From NCBI GenBank assembly GCA_014379885.1, contig JACMKW010000676.1, positions 1 through 6,855 of the forward strand: a stretch of DNA of 6,855 nucleotides, given 5' to 3'. Source of the stretch: Rhizobacter sp. (GTDB taxonomy: Bacteria; Pseudomonadota; Gammaproteobacteria; Burkholderiales; Burkholderiaceae). Positions 1 to 5,271 of this stretch are shown here, piece after piece (position 1 is the first letter of the stretch; every line of letters starts with the position of its first letter). The notes below the pieces were generated by a model. It had not been told where the DNA came from, made no database searches, and saw only the letters and a list, made by a program, of their open reading frames with translations. The translations under genes and the position numbers were made by a program.

Positions 1-1010
1 AAGTCTTCGGCGCCCATGGTGGGCTCGAACTCCTGCACGTTCTCTGCGCCCACCACCTCGGCCATCACACGGCGCGCGAAATCGGTCTCGGCCGGGTGGT
101 TGATGGTGGGCGGGTAGTTGCGGTTGAACTTGAATTCACAGGTCGCGCCGAAAGCCGCGCAAGTGTGTTCGGCCATTTCTTTCATGCGCCGCTCGAAGAG
201 GTCGAGCAGTTCGAGGGTGAAGGTGCGCACCGTGCCTTCGATCACGCAGCTGTCGGGCACCACGTTGGTGGCTTCGCCGGCGTGGATCATGGTGACCGAG
301 ATCACGCCCGGGTCGACGGGTTTCTTGTTGCGCGAGACGATGGTCTGGAAGCCCATCACCAATTGCGCCGCGATGGGCACGGGGTCGGTGCCGAGGTCGG
401 GCATGGCGGCGTGCGAGCCCTTGCCGCGGATCACGATTTTGAAATCGTTGCTCGACGCAAAACACGGCCCGTTCCTCAGCGCGAACTGGCCCACCTGCAT
501 GCCCGGCCAGTTGTGTGCGCCGAACACTGCTTCCATCGGGAAGAGCGTGAAGATGCCGTCCTTGATCATCTCGCGCGCACCACCGCCACCTTCTTCAGCG
601 GGCTGGAAGATCAGGTACACGGTGCCGTCGAAATCGCGGTTCTTTGCGTTGGAAAAATGCTTGGCCGCGGCCAGCAGCATGGCGGTGTGACCATCGTGCC
701 CGCAGGCATGCATGCGGCCGGCGTGCTGGCTGGTGTGGGCAAAGGTGTTGTGTTCGGTGATGGGCAGGGCATCGATGTCGGCGCGCAAGCCCACGGCGCG
801 CGCGCTGTTGCCGCCCGTTCCCTTGACGATGCCCACCACGCCGGTGGTGCCCAGGCCCCGGTGAATCGGGATGCCCCAGTCGGTGAGTGCCTTGGCGATC
901 ACGTCGGAGGTGCGCTTTTCTTCAAAACACAGCTCGGGGTGGGCGTGGATGTCGCGGCGAATCGCCGTGACCGCGGCCGCATCGGCCAGGATGGATTCGA
1001 TCAACTGCAT
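1..1010 (-). CDS. M20D family amidohydrolase (hippurate hydrolase/HipO-like), C-terminus cut by window edge
   Basis: The minus strand reads open from ATG at 1010 to the left edge, giving 336 residues and no stop. Proteins of this family are usually about 390-400 residues, so roughly the last 60 are missing. Visible family motifs are RADIDALPI (about 76-84), MHACGHDGH (100-108), FQPAEEG (135-141), GAHNWPG (164-170) and the MGAED block at the very end. By family knowledge the di-metal site uses Cys103, His105, Glu139/Glu140 and His166; the last metal-binding His would lie off the window. The lid/dimerisation domain would span about 188-300. These enzymes hydrolyse N-acyl amino acids such as hippurate or related amides in the cytoplasm. 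The true substrate cannot be read from the sequence, so no gene symbol is given. There is no signal peptide. An AAGGAG site 7 bp upstream fixes the start. The long plus-strand frame across this region is a shadow. Confidence 0.93.
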   Translation of the reverse strand, partial: MQLIESILADAAAVTAIRRDIHAHPELCFEEKRTSDVIAKALTDWGIPIHRGLGTTGVVGIVKGTGGNSARAVGLRADIDALPITEHNTFAHTSQHAGRMHACGHDGHTAMLLAAAKHFSNAKNRDFDGTVYLIFQPAEEGGGGAREMIKDGIFTLFPMEAVFGAHNWPGMQVGQFALRNGPCFASSNDFKIVIRGKGSHAAMPDLGTDPVPIAAQLVMGFQTIVSRNKKPVDPGVISVTMIHAGEATNVVPDSCVIEGTVRTFTLELLDLFERRMKEMAEHTCAAFGATCEFKFNRNYPPTINHPAETDFARRVMAEVVGAENVQEFEPTMGAED

Positions 1011-1156
1011 GGCTCAACTCCTTGGGTGCACGGCCGCGCTCGGCACATGGTCGTGCGGGGAACAAGGCAGTTTACTGATTGAGGCGCAAGCTTGCCCTGT
1101 GGCGCTGCCATAACCCGGAGCCGCGCGCGCCCAGACCCGCTGTGCAATAGTTCCGC
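1011..1156. promoter_or_regulatory. Divergent intergenic region between amidohydrolase and molybdopterin oxidoreductase
   Basis: This 146-bp spacer must hold the promoters for both divergent genes. I see no convincing sigma-70 pair on either strand. The least GC-rich stretch is about 1067-1082 (AGTTTACTGATTG). A perfect 10-bp palindrome, GCAAGCTTGC, lies at 1086-1095 near the middle and could be an operator half-site pair, but it may be chance. No Shine-Dalgarno sequence is visible before the plus-strand gene; the bases just before ATG 1157 are TGTGCAATAGTTCCGC. Confidence 0.4.
1018..1023 (-). promoter_or_regulatory. Ribosome binding site of the M20D amidohydrolase
   Basis: On the minus strand AAGGAG lies 7 nt before ATG 1010. 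It is a near-perfect Shine-Dalgarno sequence and settles the start codon. Confidence 0.8.
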
Positions 1157-3202
1157 ATGACCAGCATCACCGTCCGCGCCGCCTGCCCGCACGACTGCCC
1201 CGACACCTGCGCCATGCGCATCACCGTCGAAGACGGCCGGGCAGTGCGCATACAAGGCGACCCCGATCACCCGCCCACCCACGGCGCGCTGTGCACCAAG
1301 GTCTCGCGCTACGCCGAACGCAGCTACCACCCCGAGCGGGTGTTGCACCCGATGAAGCGCAACGGCCCCAAGGGCAGTGGCCGGTACGTTCGAGTTAGCT
1401 GGGACGAGGCGCTTGCCGACATCGCCGCCCGTTTGAGCGAGATTGCCGCGTGCGACCCCGAGGCCGTGGTGCCTTACAGCTACGCCGGCACCATGGGCTT
1501 GCTGCAGGGCGAGAGCATGGACAGGCGCTTCTTCCACAAGTTGGGCGCTTCGTTGCTCGACCGCACCATCTGCTCGTCGGCCGGCGGTGATGCATTGGCT
1601 GCCACCTACGGAGGCAAGGTCGGCATGCACCTGGAGAACTACGCCGAGAGCAAGCTCATCGTCATCTGGGGCAGCAACTCGATCGCGTCGAACCTGCACT
1701 TCTGGACGTTTGCACAAAAGGCCAAGCGCGATGGCGCCAAGCTCATCTGCATCGACCCGCGCAAGACCGAGACAGCGGACAAGTGCCATCAGCACATTGC
1801 GCTGCTGCCGGGTACCGATGGCGCGCTGGCCTTGGGCCTGATGCGCGAGCTGGTCACCAATGATTGGCTCGATCACGACTACATCGAACGCCATACCCAC
1901 GGCTGGCCCAAGTTGCGAGAGCGCGCGTTGCAGTGGACGCCCGAGCGCACCGCCGAGGTGTGTGGCATCACGGCCGACGAAGTGCGGGCACTGGCCCGCG
2001 ATTACGCAACCACCAAGCCCGCCGCCATCCGCCTCAACTACGGCATGCAGCGGGTGCGTGGTGGTGGCAATGCGGTGCGCTTGATTGCTGTGTTGCCCTG
2101 CCTGATCGGTGCCTGGCGCCAACCTGCGGGCGGCCTGCTGCTGTCGGCCTCAGGCTGGTTCTCGAAAGACGCCAAGACACTGCAACGCCCTGACCTGCTG
2201 GCCGGCCGCAGGCCGCGCACCATCAACATGAGCACGATAGGTGACGACTTGCTGCGCAAGGGCAACGACTTGCTGCCGGATGGTCGAGCCTTCGGGCCGA
2301 AGATCGAAGCGCTGGTCGTCTACAACAGCAACCCGGTAGCGGTGGCGCCTGAGTCGCCCAAGGTGGTCAAAGGTTTTGCGAGAGACGACCTCTTCACCGT
2401 GGTGCTCGAACACTTCATGACCGACACCGCCGACCTGGCCGACTACGTGCTGCCTGCCACCACGCAGCTTGAGCACCTGGACGTGCACACCAGCTACGGC
2501 CACACCTACGCGCTGATCAACGAGCAGGCGATTGCCCCTCAGGGCGAAGCCAAACCCAACACGCAGATCTTTCGCGAGCTGGCCGCGCGCATGGGTTTCA
2601 CCGAGCCGTGTTTCAGCGACAGCGACGAGACGCTCGCCCGCGCCGCGTTTGGCCAGACCATCAGTTTCGACGCCTTGCGCGAGCATGGGTGGGTCAAGCT
2701 GCCGCTGCCCGATGCGCCGTTTGCGAACGGTGGGTTCCCCACGCCCACTGGCCGCTGCATGATCGATGCGCCGGGCCTGGGCGTGCCCGACCATGTGCCC
2801 AACTACGAATCGGTGCAGTCATCGCCAGAGCTGGCGCGCCGCTACCCGCTGGCCATGATCTCGCCGCCGGCGCGCAACTTTCTCAACTCCAGCTTCGTCA
2901 ACGTGAAGAGCCTGCGCGACATCGAAGGCGAGCCCTTGCTCGAAATGCACGAGGCAGACGCCACCTCGCGTGGCCTGCAGGGCGGCGAAATGGTGCGTGT
3001 GTTCAACCAGCGTGGCGAATACCGCTGCAAGCTCTCGGTGAGCGCGCGCGCGCGGCCCGGTGTGGTCAACGGCCTGGGTGTGTGGTGGCGCAAGCTCGGT
3101 GTGGCCGGTACCAATGTCAATGAAGTCACGCACCAGCACTTGACCGACCTCGGCCGCGGCCCGTCGTTCTACGACTGCCTGGTCGACGTGCAAGCCGCTT
3201 GA
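1157..3202 (+). CDS. Molybdopterin-dependent oxidoreductase with N-terminal 4Fe-4S cluster (DMSO reductase superfamily)
   Basis: This 681-residue protein begins with a four-cysteine motif, Cys10-x3-Cys14-x3-Cys18-x27-Cys46 (ACPHDCPDTC then GALCTK). That motif marks the 4Fe-4S domain of the DMSO reductase/formate dehydrogenase superfamily. The central molybdopterin domain runs about 57-480, with WGSN (171-174), IDPRKTETA (199-207), YNSNP (389-393) and the block LADYVLPATTQLE (427-439). The C-terminal molydopterin-binding domain covers about 562-676 (NSSFVNV, GGEMVRVFN, GLGVWW). The segment RTICSSAGG (136-144) aligns roughly where the Mo ligand sits in relatives, so Cys139 is a candidate ligand; this is inference. 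There is no twin-arginine or Sec signal, so the enzyme should be cytoplasmic. No partner subunit (ferredoxin-like or membrane anchor) lies next to it, and the substrate is unknown. A weak or absent Shine-Dalgarno sequence leaves the start supported mainly by the Cys motif beginning at residue 10. Confidence 0.92.
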   Translation: MTSITVRAACPHDCPDTCAMRITVEDGRAVRIQGDPDHPPTHGALCTKVSRYAERSYHPERVLHPMKRNGPKGSGRYVRVSWDEALADIAARLSEIAACDPEAVVPYSYAGTMGLLQGESMDRRFFHKLGASLLDRTICSSAGGDALAATYGGKVGMHLENYAESKLIVIWGSNSIASNLHFWTFAQKAKRDGAKLICIDPRKTETADKCHQHIALLPGTDGALALGLMRELVTNDWLDHDYIERHTHGWPKLRERALQWTPERTAEVCGITADEVRALARDYATTKPAAIRLNYGMQRVRGGGNAVRLIAVLPCLIGAWRQPAGGLLLSASGWFSKDAKTLQRPDLLAGRRPRTINMSTIGDDLLRKGNDLLPDGRAFGPKIEALVVYNSNPVAVAPESPKVVKGFARDDLFTVVLEHFMTDTADLADYVLPATTQLEHLDVHTSYGHTYALINEQAIAPQGEAKPNTQIFRELAARMGFTEPCFSDSDETLARAAFGQTISFDALREHGWVKLPLPDAPFANGGFPTPTGRCMIDAPGLGVPDHVPNYESVQSSPELARRYPLAMISPPARNFLNSSFVNVKSLRDIEGEPLLEMHEADATSRGLQGGEMVRVFNQRGEYRCKLSVSARARPGVVNGLGVWWRKLGVAGTNVNEVTHQHLTDLGRGPSFYDCLVDVQAA

Positions 3203-3243
3203 GAACCCCCAGGAAATGTCTTCGACGTTCCCGCACTCAGGCG

Positions 3244-3275
3244 TCAAGCAAAGTGGCAAAGCCACATTTGCTTGA
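3244..3275 (+). repeat. Strong hairpin between the molybdoenzyme and peptidase genes
   Basis: The left arm TCAAGCAAAGTGGC (3244-3257) pairs with GCCAC (3261-3265) and TTTGCTTGA (3267-3275), leaving a 3-nt AAA loop and a single bulged A at 3266. That is 14 base pairs. The hairpin starts 41 bp after the molybdoenzyme stop. No U-run follows, so it is a poor intrinsic terminator by the usual rule. It overlaps the candidate GTG (3253) and TTG (3268) starts of the next gene, so it could mask translation initiation or set differential expression. Confidence 0.6.
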
Positions 3276-4359
3276 GAGGCGCTGGCTGCTGATGGCAACG
3301 CTCGGTGTGGTGGGGGTGGTGGTGCTCGCGATCGGCACGGTGTGCCTGACCAGCGGCTGCAGCAGCCTGGGCTACTACGCGCAGGCAGCTTCGGGGCATG
3401 TGTCCTTGCTGAACAAGGCCCGCCCCGTGCCCGACTGGTTGGCCGATGATGCAACCCCACAGCCTCTGCGCGACCGCCTGGCCTTGAGCCAGCGCATGCG
3501 CGACTTTGCAGTCAACGAACTCAAGCTGCCCGACAACGCCAGCTATCGGCGCTACGCCGACCTGGGCCGCCCCGCCGCGGTGTGGAACGTGGTGGCCGCT
3601 CCCGAGCTGAGCCTGGCGCTCCAGACCTGGTGTTTCCCTGTGGTGGGCTGCGTGGGCTACCGCGGCTACTACGACCGCGCCGGTGCCGACACACTGGCCA
3701 CCGAGTTGCGCACGCTGGGCATGGAGGCCACGGTGCAGGCCATCCCCGCCTACTCCACGTTGGGCAAGCTGCCGGGTGACTATTTCAGCGACCCGCTGCT
3801 CAACACCTTCATCCGCTGGACGGAGGGCGAACTTGCGCGCCTGATCTTTCACGAGTTGGCGCACCAAGTGGCTTATGCCTCGGGCGACACCATGTTCAAC
3901 GAATCGTTTGCCACCGCGGTGGAGCGCATCGGCGGCGCGCGCTGGCTGGAAGAGCAATCAAGCCCCGAAGCGCGCGCTGAGTACGTTGCACTTGAACAGC
4001 GCCGGCAAGACTTTCGCCGCATTGCAATGCAGGCGCGGGCTGACCTTGATGCGATCTACCGCAACCCCCAGCTCGGCGATGAGGCCAAACGCCTGGCCAA
4101 GCGTGAACGCTTCGAGCGCCTGCGCGCCGAGCATGTGGTGCTGAAAGCGGGTGCCTGGCAAGGCTATGCCGGTTACGACGCCTGGTTTGCCAACGCCAAC
4201 AATGCATCGCTCGGCGTGCTGGCCGCCTACAACGAATTGGTGCCGCAGTTCGAGCGCTTGTTCGAACGCGAAGGCCGCGATTTCAATCGTTTCTACGCCG
4301 AGGTGAAACGCATCGCCGCCTTGCCGCCGGCCGAGCGCCGGGCGACACTCGGTTCCTGA
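3253..4359 (+). CDS. Predicted lipoprotein zinc aminopeptidase (PF10023/COG4324-like)
   Basis: With the GTG start chosen here the protein has 368 residues. After a basic stretch (ERRW, 8-11) comes a hydrophobic segment ending in the lipobox LTSGC, with Cys36 the probable lipidated residue, so the mature enzyme should be membrane-anchored and face the periplasm. The catalytic signature is HELAH (200-204) followed by NESFATAVE (216-224). By analogy to gluzincins, His200, His204 and Glu217 bind zinc and Glu201 is the catalytic base. The block LGRPAAVWNVVAAPELSL (104-121), the cysteine pair in CFPVVGC (127-133) and AYSTLG (166-171) match my memory of this predicted aminopeptidase family. The substrate is unknown. 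The start is uncertain: TTG 3199 overlaps the previous stop but gives a very long basic leader; TTG 3268 also keeps ERR; ATG 3292 lacks any positive charge before the hydrophobic core. No candidate has a good Shine-Dalgarno sequence, and the hairpin at 3244-3275 covers the site. Confidence 0.88.
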   Translation: MAKPHLLERRWLLMATLGVVGVVVLAIGTVCLTSGCSSLGYYAQAASGHVSLLNKARPVPDWLADDATPQPLRDRLALSQRMRDFAVNELKLPDNASYRRYADLGRPAAVWNVVAAPELSLALQTWCFPVVGCVGYRGYYDRAGADTLATELRTLGMEATVQAIPAYSTLGKLPGDYFSDPLLNTFIRWTEGELARLIFHELAHQVAYASGDTMFNESFATAVERIGGARWLEEQSSPEARAEYVALEQRRQDFRRIAMQARADLDAIYRNPQLGDEAKRLAKRERFERLRAEHVVLKAGAWQGYAGYDAWFANANNASLGVLAAYNELVPQFERLFEREGRDFNRFYAEVKRIAALPPAERRATLGS

Positions 4360-4376
4360 TCACGGAGACGAACAAC

Positions 4377-4718
4377 ATGCCTGACATCCACATCCACCGC
4401 GACCATCAACTCGGCCTGCCCAAGGCGCGCAAGGTCGCCTGGGAATGGGCCGAACATGCCGAGAAGAAATTCGACATGGAATGCACCGTGATCGAAGGCG
4501 AGACCAGCGACACGGTGGAGTTCAAGCGCAGCGGCGTGAACGGCACGCTCATCGTCGCGCCCGATCACTTCAAGTTGAATGCCAAGCTCGGCTTTCTGCT
4601 CGGCGCCTTCAGCAAGACCATCGAGAGCGAGATCGAGAAGAACCTCGACGAGCTGCTAGCCAAGGGGGAGAAAGCGCCAGCAAAGAAGGCTGCGGCCAAG
4701 AAGCTCGCGAAGAAATAG
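4377..4718 (+). CDS. Polyhydroxyalkanoic acid system family protein (PHA granule-region small protein)
   Basis: This 113-residue protein opens MPDIHIHRDHQLGLPKARK and contains WAEHAEKKFDMEC, VEFKRSGVNGTLIV and FKLNAKLGFLLGAFSKTIE. That pattern agrees with the PF09650/TIGR02610 'polyhydroxyalkanoic acid system' family, whose members are found near PHA synthesis genes or on granules; their biochemical role is poorly defined. The C-terminal tail from about residue 95 is rich in Lys and Ala (EKAPAKKAAAKK) and strongly basic, like the tails of phasin-type or nucleoid-associated proteins, so DNA or granule contact is possible (inference). GGAGA at 4364-4368, 8 nt before ATG, sets the start. The gene lies 17 bp after the peptidase stop and is probably cotranscribed with it. 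No PHA synthase or phasin is visible in the window. Confidence 0.87.
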   Translation: MPDIHIHRDHQLGLPKARKVAWEWAEHAEKKFDMECTVIEGETSDTVEFKRSGVNGTLIVAPDHFKLNAKLGFLLGAFSKTIESEIEKNLDELLAKGEKAPAKKAAAKKLAKK

Positions 4719-4809
4719 CAGGGTAACCAGCGAGCGAAGCGACGCGTCCGATCAAGCAACGCCCGCGGAACCGGCTTTGCCGGGCCACCAGGCGGACCTT
4801 GCAGGCCGC

Positions 4810-4828
4810 GTCGGGCCAGAGGCCCGAC
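4810..4828. terminator. Perfect GC-rich hairpin, possible bidirectional terminator
   Basis: GTCGGGCC (4810-4817) pairs completely with GGCCCGAC (4821-4828) around an AGA loop, an 8-bp stem. It lies between two convergent genes, the usual place for a terminator. TCTTC follows on the plus side, which is only a weak U-tract. Confidence 0.5.
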
Positions 4829-4839
4829 TCTTCGCCAGG

Positions 4840-4866
4840 CACATCTTGTCCACTGGACAAGATGTG
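4840..4866. terminator. Perfect 12-bp hairpin, possible bidirectional terminator
   Basis: CACATCTTGTCC (4840-4851) pairs completely with GGACAAGATGTG (4855-4866) around an ACT loop; a G-T wobble and one more G-C pair can extend the base. There is no U-run on either side. Its place between convergent genes suggests a role in ending or stabilising transcripts from both directions. It belongs to the 82-bp segment absent from repeat copy B. Confidence 0.5.
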
Positions 4867-4919
4867 TCCGGGCTCAGCCCCTTGGGGGCAGGAGCGCAGC
4901 GACTGGGGGGCTTAAAGAT

Positions 4920-5180
4920 TCAGCCTTCTTTCAGCTGCTCGATCAGGTTGATGTAACCCTGCATCGCCTCTTCCTTCGACTTCCCCTTCATCGTGTTCCA
5001 GGCGTCCCACTTGGCGCGTTCCACCATGTCGGTGAAACCGGGGCGTTTGGTGTCCACATCACCCGAGCTGCCTTGTTTGTACAGCGCGTAGAGCTGCAGC
5101 AAGGTCATGTTGTCGGGTTTCTCGGGCAGGTTCTTCGACTCTGCGCGTGCCTTTTCGAACTCGGCGTTGATGTCGGCCAT
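4920..5180 (-). CDS. Acyl-CoA-binding protein (ACBP)
   Basis: This is an 86-residue four-helix ACBP, the same size as the animal protein. The family's acyl-CoA contacts are all present with a constant offset of three from bovine ACBP: Tyr31, Lys35, Lys57 and Tyr76. The signatures LYALYKQ (30-36) and ERAKWDAW (54-61) are clear. Such proteins bind long-chain acyl-CoA in the cytosol, buffering it and passing it to acyltransferases. The frame extends 11 residues upstream to 5213, but GGAGA at 5189-5193, 8 nt before ATG 5180, and the fit to family length argue for the shorter start. The gene is divergent from the WS/DGAT gene across 91 bp, which suggests shared regulation and supply of acyl-CoA to that enzyme (inference). 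ACBP is sporadic in bacteria, so past transfer is possible, but base composition here looks native. Confidence 0.95.
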   Translation of the reverse strand: MADINAEFEKARAESKNLPEKPDNMTLLQLYALYKQGSSGDVDTKRPGFTDMVERAKWDAWNTMKGKSKEEAMQGYINLIEQLKEG

Positions 5181-5271
5181 GGTTCTCGTCTCCGTGGTGG
5201 TGAAAGTCGGCATTGACGGGGCGCATGTTACCCAGCATCTTGCCGAACACCATCAATAGGGAAGTCAAAAA
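5181..5271. promoter_or_regulatory. Divergent promoter region of ACBP and WS/DGAT
   Basis: The 91-bp spacer holds Shine-Dalgarno sites for both genes (GGAGA on the minus strand at 5189-5193; AGGGAAG on the plus strand at 5258-5264, 7 nt before ATG 5272). On the plus strand TTGACG (5213-5218), a 17-bp gap and CATCTT (5236-5241) form a plausible sigma-70 promoter with a good -35 and a weak -10, giving a leader of about 25 nt. I found no convincing pair for ACBP; TAACAT on the minus strand (5225-5230) is a possible -10 without a well-placed -35. Confidence 0.45.

Larger units (their letters stand above)
4733..4911 (+). repeat. Intergenic repeat copy A, split by an 82-bp insert
   Basis: Two blocks, 4733-4795 and 4878-4911, match the reverse complement of 6723-6784 and 6687-6720. 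The first block differs at five bases and one indel in 63; the second differs at two bases in 34. In copy B the blocks are only 2 bp apart, while here they are separated by 4796-4877, which carries two perfect hairpins. The repeat has an internal CCGGC-TTT-GCCGG hairpin (4771-4783), conserved in copy B with a different loop. It lies in the convergent spacer after the PHA-system gene and ends 8 bp before the ACBP stop codon. It resembles the dispersed intergenic repeats common in Comamonadaceae-type genomes (from memory). Confidence 0.85.

Noticed and set aside
96..1082. 328-residue plus-strand open frame antisense to the amidohydrolase
   Set aside because: It has low-complexity His/Gly/Ala/Arg composition and no recognisable motif, while the opposite strand encodes a clear M20D enzyme. 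It is typical of antisense frames in GC-rich DNA.
1086..1095. Palindrome GCAAGCTTGC as a definite operator
   Set aside because: A single 10-bp palindrome in a 146-bp spacer is weak evidence and no regulator gene is adjacent; it is noted only within the intergenic entry.
1001..2122. 373-residue minus-strand open frame antisense to the molybdoenzyme
   Set aside because: The plus strand carries the 4Fe-4S and molybdopterin motifs; the minus frame has no family signature and overlaps the start of the real divergent gene.
3042..3054. Alternating GC tract inside the molybdoenzyme gene
   Set aside because: It is explained by Ala/Arg codons (SARARP) in GC-rich coding sequence; there is no sign of a separate function.
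3216..3275. 19-codon open frame between the molybdoenzyme and peptidase (MSSTFPHSG...)
   Set aside because: Its only Shine-Dalgarno-like AGGA is about one base from the ATG, too close to work, and the frame mostly reads through the hairpin.
5181..5213. 11-residue N-terminal extension of ACBP
   Set aside because: A good Shine-Dalgarno sequence lies inside the extension at 5189-5193, correctly spaced for ATG 5180, and the shorter form matches the 86-residue family length.
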